Origin: Pleurocapsa minor GSE-CHR-MK 17-07R
Lineage (GTDB): Bacteria > Chloroflexota > Anaerolineae > Aggregatilineales > Phototrophicaceae
Length of the DNA: 64,000 bases
Assembly: GCA_019359125.1 (NCBI GenBank)
Contig: JAHHHY010000013.1
Coordinates: forward strand, 1-64,000
Direction of reading: 5' to 3'
The notes under the pieces were generated by a model. That model made no database searches. It was not told where the DNA came from and saw only the letters and a list, made by a program, of their open reading frames with translations. A program made the position numbers and the translations under genes. Below, one piece after another: positions 1 to 6,499 of this stretch (positions are counted from its first letter, which is position 1; each line of letters opens with the position of its first letter).

Positions 1-2
1 CC

Positions 3-110
3 CGTCTCGCCTATACCACCGCCATGTTCAACGTCTGCGTCGCCTTGTGGCACAAGCTCAATCCCTTGGCTGAACCCTTCAAAATCAGCATCAAGGACTT
101 CAGCTTATAA
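3..110 (+). pseudogene. C-terminal end of a probable transposase, cut by the window edge
   Basis: A reading frame open from the left edge ends at the TAA at 108-110. The 35 residues (ending AEPFKISIKDFSL) include AMFNVCVALWHKLNP, which resembles the C-termini of DDE transposases I recall from Chloroflexota and Cyanobacteria; this is memory, not a search. It lies antisense to the 3' end of the minus-strand gene that starts at 520, as expected if an insertion sequence entered that gene. Only the tail is visible, so family and completeness cannot be judged. Confidence 0.4.
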
Positions 111-520
111 AACCCGCACCACTGGTTTATAGGTAGACATCCCATTTCCAATACACAAATAAATGGCTCGTATGGATCAGGAAGTATTCCTTGATCCTGA
201 ACGTGAGCATCCTTCAGATTGATCCACTGTAGATACCAGGACAAAATGAGTCTGGCAGTTCTTCCTGCTTTGGAAATATCCTGACCAAGTGCTTCAACTT
301 CTTCCTGTGACAAACGTATTTCAGGTGCAATGCGCTCGGCAACGTCAAAGTAGCCCCGAGTAAACCGATCACCCTCCAGTTTTTTCCCCCAAAGTTGCAT
401 CCGGCGAAAAAACTCATCCATCAGGGGAATAACCTCGGAACGATCGCCCGTGAAGTTGCCATAGTCAATACGACGTAATCTCTCAACAGCCTGATCGAGA
501 AAGCTCAAGCGATCATTCAT
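11..520 (-). CDS. Immunity-like protein with a probably replaced C-terminus
   Basis: The ATG at 520 (protein begins MNDRLSFLDQAVERL) lies 1 nt after the stop of the upstream paralogue, so it is the last gene of the minus-strand array. The product is about 169 aa, helical and charged, with a segment (DPYEPFICVLEMG...) resembling the 'DP-Y-[ED]-P-L-I' motif of some small bacterial immunity proteins. From about residue 135 (after GFYKLKS) the frame runs antisense to the transposase tail at 3-110, so the last ~35 residues are probably not native. A longer frame starting at 580 is rejected because it runs through the previous gene. Function is inferred from context and one motif only. Confidence 0.5.
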   Translation of the reverse strand: MNDRLSFLDQAVERLRRIDYGNFTGDRSEVIPLMDEFFRRMQLWGKKLEGDRFTRGYFDVAERIAPEIRLSQEEVEALGQDISKAGRTARLILSWYLQWINLKDAHVQDQGILPDPYEPFICVLEMGCLPINQWCGFYKLKSLMLILKGSAKGLSLCHKATQTLNMAVV

Positions 521-521
521 A

Positions 522-1013
522 TTATTCTTCCGGGTAGCGATTGGCGGGATTGAGCAGGTGAGCCAAAGCTGCCCTGGCAACGATCATCTGATAACCGGCT
601 GACAAAGGCATTTCGGTGACACCATCCCTCGTGCCTTGCCACCCGCGATTCTTTTTCTCCGGAAACATTAGTTCAAGAATTATTTTTGTATCTGTCTTTA
701 CCACACAGCACAGTCCAGTTCCTTTTTGGAATTGTCGATATGACCTTACCTTTACCATCTTCAGAAGCGGGTTCACCTGCGCCTTCCTGCTATGGTCAAT
801 TTCATCCTTGTCCTGGAACACTTTCGTGCCGGACTTATCCAGTGCAGTATCTATGATCGCAGCAAGATCAGTTTCGACGGGGTCGCACAGGAAAATATCA
901 TCTCCTCCTAAAGGAGACACATCATAAAATTTTCCTCTGAGCGTAACGGGATATACATCTGGTTGAAGATACAGTTTGTTATTTCGAAAGTAGATTGCTA
1001 CCACTCTGTCCAT
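522..1013 (-). CDS. CdiI-like immunity paralogue, copy 1
   Basis: The product is 163 aa with no signal peptide or membrane segment. The layout is an N-terminal beta strand (VAIYFRNNKLYLQPDVYP), a central acidic helix, then RSYRQFQKGTGLC...KKNRGWQG...LPLSAGY and a helix ending LAHLLNPANRYPEE. This order (S-Y-x-x-F-x-K-G, then a K-N-x-G-[WF] turn and a terminal helix) resembles contact-dependent-inhibition immunity proteins (CdiI type), which neutralise a cognate nuclease toxin in the cytoplasm. The family call is by eye. The ATG at 1013 follows GAGGATGT. The N-terminal half matches copy 5 best. No toxin gene is adjacent. Confidence 0.5.
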   Translation of the reverse strand: MDRVVAIYFRNNKLYLQPDVYPVTLRGKFYDVSPLGGDDIFLCDPVETDLAAIIDTALDKSGTKVFQDKDEIDHSRKAQVNPLLKMVKVRSYRQFQKGTGLCCVVKTDTKIILELMFPEKKNRGWQGTRDGVTEMPLSAGYQMIVARAALAHLLNPANRYPEE

Positions 1014-1121
1014 GATTCACATCCTCGAAACTCTGGTGGCTCTGTCTATATTTGACGCCAATCGCGTTACTCACCCGTGGTGCAGAAGCGATTGGCAGCA
1101 AAGCATACATCATGCCTGCCC

Positions 1122-1613
1122 TTATTCTTCCGGGTAACGATTGGCGGGGTTGAGCAGGTGAGCCAAAGCTGCCCTGGCAACGATCACCTGGTAACCGGCT
1201 GACAAGGGCAGTTCAGTGACACCATCCTTTATACCTTGCCAACCACGATTCTTTTTCTCGGGCAACATTAGTTTTAGAAGTAGGTTTGTGTCTTTCTTTA
1301 CCACCCAGCACAGTCCAGTTCCTTTTTGAAACTGTCGATATGACCTTACCTTCACCATTTTCAGAAGAGAGTTCACCTGCGCCTTACTGCGACGGTCGAT
1401 TTCATCTTTATCCTGAAATACTTTTGTGCCTGAGTAATCGAGGGCAACATCTATGACCGCAGCAAGATCATTTTCAATAGGATCGCATAGCAAGATATCA
1501 TCCCCGCCTAAAGGAGACACATCATAAAACTCACCCGTGTGTGTTATTGGATATACAAGTGGTTCAAGATATAGCTTACTATTTCGAAAATAGATCAGCA
1601 CCATTTTTTGCAT
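1122..1613 (-). CDS. CdiI-like immunity paralogue, copy 2
   Basis: The 163-aa product is collinear with its neighbours and ends in the same LLNPANRYPEE tail. It shares YLEPLVYPIT and the NLLLKLMLPEKKNRGWQG stretch with copy 3, but differs in the central helix (DRRSKAQVNSLLK). The ATG at 1613 has a GAGGATGTGAATC leader almost identical to copies 1 and 5. The ~108-nt spacer to copy 1 is itself repeated between units, so each unit may carry its own control sequence. Frames overlapping this gene and spacer are shadows. Proposed role, as for the array: neutralising a foreign toxin, inferred. Confidence 0.5.
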   Translation of the reverse strand: MQKMVLIYFRNSKLYLEPLVYPITHTGEFYDVSPLGGDDILLCDPIENDLAAVIDVALDYSGTKVFQDKDEIDRRSKAQVNSLLKMVKVRSYRQFQKGTGLCWVVKKDTNLLLKLMLPEKKNRGWQGIKDGVTELPLSAGYQVIVARAALAHLLNPANRYPEE

Positions 1614-1721
1614 GATTCACATCCTCGAAACTCTGGTGGCACTATTTATGTTTGACGCCAATCTTGTAACTCACCCGTGGTGCAGAAGCGATTGGCAGCA
1701 GGGCAAATATCATGCCTCCTC

Positions 1722-2213
1722 TTATTCTTCCGGGTAGCGATTGGCGGGGTTGAGCAGGTGAGCCAAAATTGCCCTGGCAACGATCACCTGGTAACCGGCT
1801 GACAAAGGCATTTCGGTGACACCATCCTTTATACCTTGCCAACCGCGATTCTTTTTCTCGGGCAACATTAGTTTTAGAAGTAGGTTTGTGTCTTTCTTTA
1901 CCACCTGGCACAGTCCAGTTCCTTTTTGAAATTGTCGATATGACCTTACCTTCACCATCTTCAGAAGCGGGTTCACCTGCGCCTTCCTGCTATGGTCAAT
2001 TTCATCCTTGTCCCGGAATACTTTCATGCCTGAGTAATCAAGGGCGACATCTATGATCGCAGCAAGATCATTTTCAACGGGGTCGCACAGGAAAATATCA
2101 TCCCCGCCCAAGAGACCTACATTATAGGATTGACCTGCATTTGTAATTGGATATACAAGTGGTTCAAGATATAGCTTATTTTTTCGAAAATAGATCAATG
2201 TCACTCTTTCCAT
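1722..2213 (-). CDS. CdiI-like immunity paralogue, copy 3
   Basis: The product is 163 aa, starting MERVTLIYFRKNKLYLEPL and ending with the shared tail. Its C-terminal half follows copy 2 (NLLLKLMLPEKKNRGW), but its central helix (DHSRKAQVNPLLK) is identical to copy 1. This is a mosaic pattern expected from exchange between units. The N-terminal loop (NAGQSYNVGLLGGDDIF) is the most divergent part among copies 1, 2, 3 and 5 and could contribute to toxin specificity. The spacing to copy 2 is 108 nt. Confidence 0.5.
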   Translation of the reverse strand: MERVTLIYFRKNKLYLEPLVYPITNAGQSYNVGLLGGDDIFLCDPVENDLAAIIDVALDYSGMKVFRDKDEIDHSRKAQVNPLLKMVKVRSYRQFQKGTGLCQVVKKDTNLLLKLMLPEKKNRGWQGIKDGVTEMPLSAGYQVIVARAILAHLLNPANRYPEE

Positions 2214-2322
2214 GATTTACATCCCCGAAACTCTGGTGGCTCTGTTTATAATTGACACCAATCATGTAACTCACCCGTGACCGCAGAAGCGATTGGCAGC
2301 AGGGCAAATATAATGCCTCCTC

Positions 2323-2817
2323 TTATGCTTCCGGGTAGCGATTGGCGGGGTTGAGCAGGTGCTTCAGCATCGCTTCTGCAATTTCTTCGTAGTTGAAGGG
2401 GGCGTCAAAAAGTATGTCACTTTCATAACCTCCTTTCCCCACCCATGCACGATGTTTTACATCAGGGTAACCTAGATCGAGTCGTATTTTATTGTCCCGC
2501 CTGGACAGTATTAGTTGAGTTGCACCTTTATCAAACTGTTTATAAGACTTTGTACGTGACAATTTTAATAGTAGTTTAGAGTAGGCCTTTTTATAATTTT
2601 CGACTTCGATTAGATCAGTAAAAGCAATGGCAATTGAATACGACAGGGCTTCTGGAATTCTTGTTGCAAGATCTGTACGAGTTGGCTGTACAACAATAAT
2701 GGACTTTGCAGTAAGCATTCCCATAATCATCCATTTTCCTGACATATCAGTCGGTAAAACCAAGGCTTGTAAATACACTGCGCCATCTCGGTAATACACA
2801 ATCACAGACTCTTCCAT
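2323..2817 (-). CDS. CdiI-like immunity paralogue, copy 4 (divergent)
   Basis: This 164-aa protein keeps the framework of the array (IVYYRDGAVYLQALVLP, then TKSYKQFDKGATQLI, a W-V-G turn and a terminal helix), but most residues differ from the other four copies. Only the last 13 residues or so (KHLLNPANRYPEA) and their DNA are nearly identical. A variable body joined to a constant 3' tail is what replacement of the specificity part by recombination would leave. The codons are more AT-rich than those of the other copies. It starts at the ATG at 2817, after GGAGGGTACG. Confidence 0.5.
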   Translation of the reverse strand: MEESVIVYYRDGAVYLQALVLPTDMSGKWMIMGMLTAKSIIVVQPTRTDLATRIPEALSYSIAIAFTDLIEVENYKKAYSKLLLKLSRTKSYKQFDKGATQLILSRRDNKIRLDLGYPDVKHRAWVGKGGYESDILFDAPFNYEEIAEAMLKHLLNPANRYPEA

Positions 2818-2909
2818 CGTACCCTCCGGATATCAATGATGACATCACTGTTGTAACTCACCCGTGACCGCAGAAGCGATTGGCAGCAGGGCAAATATCA
2901 TGCCTCCTC

Positions 2910-3401
2910 TTATTCTTCCGGGTAGCGATTGGCGGGGTTGAGCAGGTGAGCCAGAATTGCCCTCGCAACGATCATCTGATAACCGGCTGACAACGGCATT
3001 TCGGTGACACCATCCTTTATACCTTGCCAACCACGATTCTTTTTCTCGGGCAACATTAGTTCTAGAATTATTTTTGTATCTGTCTTTACCACCTGGCACA
3101 GTCCAGTTCCTTTTTGGAATTGTCGATATGACCTTACCTTCACCATCTTAAGAAGCGGGTTCACCTGCGCCTTCCTGCGACGTTCAATTTCATCTTTATC
3201 CTGAAATACTTTCGTGCCGGATTTATCCAGTGCAACATCTATGATCGCAGCAAGATCATTTTCAACGGGGTCGCACAGGAAAATATCATCTCCTCCTAAA
3301 GGAGACACATCATAAAATTTTCCTCTGAGCGTAACTGGATATACATCTGGTTGAAGATACAGTTTGTCTTTTCGAAAGTAAATTGCTAACACTTTTTGCA
3401 T
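2910..3401 (-). CDS. CdiI-like immunity paralogue, copy 5 (first in transcription order)
   Basis: The 163-aa product starts MQKVLAIYFRKDKLYLQPD and is closest to copy 1 (shared DVYPVTLRGKFYDVSPLGG and KTDTKIILEL). It is the promoter-proximal member of the minus-strand array. The ATG at 3401 follows GGAGGATGTGAATC. The 5' side (3402-3470) carries the same spacer sequence as between the other units and then diverges, marking the outer edge of the tandem repeat. No toxin gene lies upstream: the next gene is the divergent HEAT-repeat gene. Confidence 0.5.
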   Translation of the reverse strand: MQKVLAIYFRKDKLYLQPDVYPVTLRGKFYDVSPLGGDDIFLCDPVENDLAAIIDVALDKSGTKVFQDKDEIERRRKAQVNPLLKMVKVRSYRQFQKGTGLCQVVKTDTKIILELMLPEKKNRGWQGIKDGVTEMPLSAGYQMIVARAILAHLLNPANRYPEE

Positions 3402-3456
3402 GATTCACATCCTCCAAACTCTGGTGGCTCTGTTTATATTTGACGCCAATCGTGTT

Positions 3457-3517
3457 ACTCACCCGTGGTGCGGATTTTATGAGGATGAACATTTGATACA
3501 ATCACGGGGACAGCATA
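3457..3517. repeat. Interspersed repeat copy A, upstream of the HEAT gene
   Basis: A ~60-bp sequence starting actcacccgtggtg and ending atcacggggaca has a second, imperfect copy at 4154-4213 on the other side of the HEAT-repeat gene. The first 15 bases also occur in the immunity-array spacers. The two copies match at roughly two thirds of positions with one gap, by hand alignment. No long internal inverted repeat was seen, so it is not an obvious MITE. Confidence 0.45.
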
Positions 3518-3573
3518 CCAAATACAGATCGAAATAGAAAAATCCTCCCTGTTTATAAAGGAGTGATCGAAGA

Positions 3574-4137
3574 ATGGATAAGCTGAGCGCAGCACAAATT
3601 ATTGAGCGCCTGGAACCGCCCAGTCTTAAGGGCTTAAACTGGATCGAAAAGAATGCGCGGATTGTCGACATGATTCGTGCGCTTCAGCAGGCCGAAGACG
3701 AGAATACACGCGTGCTTATTTCCGACACGCTGGGTCGGCGGCGTGCCAGATCGGCGGTTCCTGCGCTGATTGCCTGCCTGGACGACCCAGCGATAGATGT
3801 TCGGTGCAGCGCGGCAGAGTCGCTGGGTAAGATTGCCGATGTGAAAGCCGGCGATGCGCTGCTGAATCATTTGCTCAAGGAAAACGATTTGTGGGTAAAG
3901 GCTTATCTGGTATTTGCGCTGGCCGAGCTGGATTACAAAACGGCAATTCCTGCAATTCTGCACTTGCTGGACAGTCCACATGAACGGGTCAGAGAGAACA
4001 GTGCCTACGCGCTCGCCTATATGATGGACAAAAACGAAGCGCTGGACCTCCTGAAGAAACGCCTGTCCGTGGAACAGGTTGAACGGGTTCGGGACTCACT
4101 CGTTGAGTGCATTACGCGCCTTGAGCGTGAGACGTAA
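3574..4137 (+). CDS. HEAT-repeat (PBS lyase-like) protein
   Basis: The 187-aa soluble protein is built of two-helix HEAT repeats from about residue 35 on: ISDTLGRRRARSAVPALIACLDDP, VRCSAAESLGKIADVKAGDALLNHL, WVKAYLVFALAELDYKTAIPAILHLL and VRENSAYALAYMMDK. These form a protein-binding solenoid without catalytic residues. It starts at ATG 3574 after AAAGGAGTGATCG. It is divergent from the immunity array and followed by a terminator-like hairpin at 4226. The partner is unknown; the flanking repeats suggest it could have moved with them. Confidence 0.75.
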   Translation: MDKLSAAQIIERLEPPSLKGLNWIEKNARIVDMIRALQQAEDENTRVLISDTLGRRRARSAVPALIACLDDPAIDVRCSAAESLGKIADVKAGDALLNHLLKENDLWVKAYLVFALAELDYKTAIPAILHLLDSPHERVRENSAYALAYMMDKNEALDLLKKRLSVEQVERVRDSLVECITRLERET

Positions 4138-4153
4138 GACATTTGATGACATG

Positions 4154-4213
4154 ACTCACCCGCGGTGGGCGTTGTATGCGGATGGGAAATCTGATGAGGT
4201 CACGGGGACCGCA
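4154..4213. repeat. Interspersed repeat copy B, downstream of the HEAT gene
   Basis: This is the second copy of the ~60-bp element described at 3457. It starts actcacccgcggtg and ends gtcacggggacc, 16 nt after the HEAT-repeat stop codon. Confidence 0.45.
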
Positions 4214-4225
4214 GGCGACGCACAA

Positions 4226-4275
4226 AACCGCCCCACAGACATGAATCCTGTGAGGCGGTTGCGCTTTCGTTTTTC
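4226..4275. terminator. Likely bidirectional terminator between convergent genes
   Basis: The arms aaccgccccacag (4226-4238) and cctgtgaggcggtt (4247-4260) pair with one imperfect position. T-rich sequence follows on the plus side (tttcgttttt) and AAAA precedes it, giving TTTT on the minus strand. It sits between the plus-strand HEAT gene and the minus-strand SH3 gene. Confidence 0.65.
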
Positions 4276-4284
4276 CGGCTGAAA

Positions 4285-6351
4285 TCAGGCGGGCAGGCCC
4301 GGCTGCACGTAGTACAGGCCGCCAAATCCTTCGGACACCCAGCCGATCACCTGCTGGCCATTGATCGAGACGGACACCTGCCACATACGCGTGCCGCTTG
4401 CTTCGCGGCACTGCGGCCCGCCGATGACTGACATGATGCGCAGGTAAGGCAGCTGCTGGGTCGGGATGGCATCGTTGACGCCGGGGTACATGGCCAGCGT
4501 GCCATCATTGTTCGAAACGAAGGCGTTGCCACCCACCGACAGGCGCGCCGGGGGCGAATTCGGGCAGGTCTGGGCACGCGGCGGATTGGTCGCGGCCGGG
4601 GCGACCAGGATGCCCAGCTGTGCGGTCGGCGTGGCCGTCGGTACTGCCTGGATGCCCAACTGCGGCGTGGCGGTCGGCAGCACCAGGATGCCCAGCTGCG
4701 CGGTCGGCGTGGCGGTCGGGACGAAGCCGAGCGGGGGATTCGGCACGACGGGCGTGTGCGGCTCCATGAAATAGCCGTCGTTGTCGCCTTCAGCAGCCCA
4801 GTACGTGCTGGCATTGTTGAGCTGAAGATTCCACCACAGGTACCCATTGACGCACTGCGGGGCGACATTCATCACCGCAAACACGGTGCCTTCGGGAAGC
4901 TGGCCGGAAATCGCTCCGGCGGGTGTCGAGCGCAGGTTAAGCGCCTGCCCATTGGTGAAGCTGACCATGCCGGGTGCGCCGGGAATCATGCGCGGTGCCG
5001 GGGCGCCGGGGCAGTTATCGACCGGGGCCGCCATATCCAGGCCAGGGGACGGCGTGGCCGTCGGCAGCACGGCGATGTCCAGGCCAGGCGTGGGCGATGC
5101 GACGCCCGGCTGGGCGATATCGAGGCCGGGGGGCACGATCGGCGTAGCCAGCGTGGTCAGGCCAAAGGTTGCGCCTTCAGGGGTGACATAGATTACGCTG
5201 AACGGCTGGCCGCTCTCAAACACGGTCGTGCCGAAAACCGCTGCGAAGCCTTCCATCGTCAGGTCGGTGGCATGATACAGGCGCCAGGCCAGCGCATCGA
5301 CCGCGACGAAACCATCCGGCGTGCCATGAATGGCGCCGATATTCGGCCCCAGCGGCAGGCCGTCCCCGCCGTTAGCGGCGGTCGTCACGGCAAAGTGCGG
5401 CTGAAACAGGCCATCATTCTGCACGCGATAGCCGACCCACTCGTTGCCGCGCAGCCACTGCGGGTTGTTCAGCGTATACGCGTCGTCACTGACCAGCACG
5501 CTGGGCACAGCCTGCCCGCCCTGAAGCGTGACGATGCGGTTGCCAATCGACGGGGACGGCTGCGCCCCCTGGTTCGAATCAAACGTGCCAATCACGACCT
5601 GGCCCGTGGTCTTGAACACATCCAGGCCGATCAGCGGGGTATACAGCAGCACGTCAGGCACGACGGGCGCGGCGGCCAGCACCGGCGGGGGCAGCGGATA
5701 CCAGCGGAACGAGGGCACGGCGTAGTAGGGCGGCGGGGCGATCGACACATGCTGCAGGCGCATATCCAGCGTCCCCAGCCCCTCATCGATGCCAAACGAC
5801 GCGATCACAGGATGCCAGTTGGTGTCGCTGTAGAACGTCTGCGGCAGGAAGGCATCGGTGCGGTTCAGCTGCGCGACCGCATTCCCCGTCGCCGTCTCAA
5901 ACACGAGGATGCGCCAGTCTCCGCTGGCCTGGTTGCGCAGCACCGTGGCGAAATGCCCGGACACTGTGGTGAAGTCCAGGCTCATCAGCGGCGCAGGGCC
6001 TTCATCCGGCTGGGCCTCGTGCGTCTGAATCCACTGGCCGGTCGCCAGGTCGTAAAAGCCGATGCCCCAGCGGCCGCTGTTGAGGGGGGTCATCATGACA
6101 AGCTGGCGACCATTCGGCGCGATGCGCACGGTCGTCTGCGCCAGGTCGCCCGTCTCACCGGGCATCTGCGGGCGGCTGATGCTGGCCTGTTCGCCAGCCG
6201 GGGTGATCCAGTGCAGGCGGTCGGTCGATGGCACCCAGGTCACGGCATACCAGGGCGACGCGGGCAGCTCAATGGCAAAGGCGACGGAAGCTGCGGCCAA
6301 CAGCACAACCAGCAGCATCCCCAGGGAAAACAGTCGTTTTAACGCATTCAT
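4285..6351 (-). CDS. Large secreted beta-propeller/SH3-like protein
   Basis: The 688-aa product has a signal peptide at residues 1-26 (LFSLGMLLVVLLAAASVAFA). Residues ~30-410 form a low-similarity propeller-like region (WYAVTWVPSTDRLHW, MTPLNSGRWGIGFYDLATGQW). Two SH3-like Cys-containing modules follow: one from ~450 (CPGAPAPRM...LNLRSTPAGAISGQLPEGTVFAV) and one from ~600 to the end. Linkers of the type PTATPTAQLGILV join them. Such linkers and bacterial SH3 modules are common in exported Chloroflexota proteins and suggest a cell-surface role. A paralogue lies at 41680-43170. The substrate is unknown. Confidence 0.75.
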   Translation of the reverse strand: MNALKRLFSLGMLLVVLLAAASVAFAIELPASPWYAVTWVPSTDRLHWITPAGEQASISRPQMPGETGDLAQTTVRIAPNGRQLVMMTPLNSGRWGIGFYDLATGQWIQTHEAQPDEGPAPLMSLDFTTVSGHFATVLRNQASGDWRILVFETATGNAVAQLNRTDAFLPQTFYSDTNWHPVIASFGIDEGLGTLDMRLQHVSIAPPPYYAVPSFRWYPLPPPVLAAAPVVPDVLLYTPLIGLDVFKTTGQVVIGTFDSNQGAQPSPSIGNRIVTLQGGQAVPSVLVSDDAYTLNNPQWLRGNEWVGYRVQNDGLFQPHFAVTTAANGGDGLPLGPNIGAIHGTPDGFVAVDALAWRLYHATDLTMEGFAAVFGTTVFESGQPFSVIYVTPEGATFGLTTLATPIVPPGLDIAQPGVASPTPGLDIAVLPTATPSPGLDMAAPVDNCPGAPAPRMIPGAPGMVSFTNGQALNLRSTPAGAISGQLPEGTVFAVMNVAPQCVNGYLWWNLQLNNASTYWAAEGDNDGYFMEPHTPVVPNPPLGFVPTATPTAQLGILVLPTATPQLGIQAVPTATPTAQLGILVAPAATNPPRAQTCPNSPPARLSVGGNAFVSNNDGTLAMYPGVNDAIPTQQLPYLRIMSVIGGPQCREASGTRMWQVSVSINGQQVIGWVSEGFGGLYYVQPGLPA

Positions 6352-6499
6352 TTCAAAAGCACCTCATCAAGCGAAAGATGTAAAACAGCGTAGAATAAGG
6401 GCGGGGGGGGTCGTCACCCCTCTTAAGAGTGGGCGGAGCCGTTTTTTATCGAAATTTTGCATTTCAGCAGCAAGATGTCGCTCAGGAAGGATGCACGGA
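6352..6499. promoter_or_regulatory. Divergent control region with a 10-bp palindrome
   Basis: This region separates the minus-strand SH3 gene from the plus-strand regulator. It contains tagaat at 6391 (possible plus-strand -10), a run of eight G after 6402 and the perfect palindrome ctcttaagag (6419-6428). The palindrome's flanks (ccc/ggg) extend the symmetry with one mismatch. Its use as an operator is a guess. Confidence 0.35.

Larger units (their letters stand above)
522..3470. repeat. Tandem ~600-bp gene-plus-spacer repeat, five units
   Basis: The units begin at 522, 1122, 1722, 2323 and 2910 (periods 600, 600, 601 and 587). Each has a ~490-bp immunity-like gene and a spacer containing gattcacatcctc, then a stretch like ttgacgccaatcg and actcacccgtgg. 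Gene 3' ends (ttccgggtagcgattggcgg) and spacers are the most conserved parts, even around the otherwise divergent fourth unit. This is a protein-coding tandem duplication, not CRISPR. Exact identities would need an alignment. Confidence 0.85.

Noticed and set aside
1642-1911. Minus-strand frame through the array spacer, and the similar frame at 2845-3099
   Set aside because: Overlaps two immunity genes in another frame; it exists only because the unit is repeated.
4756-6342. 528-codon plus-strand open frame
   Set aside because: Antisense shadow of the SH3 protein gene; Arg/His/Gly-rich composition without motifs, as GC-rich antisense frames give.
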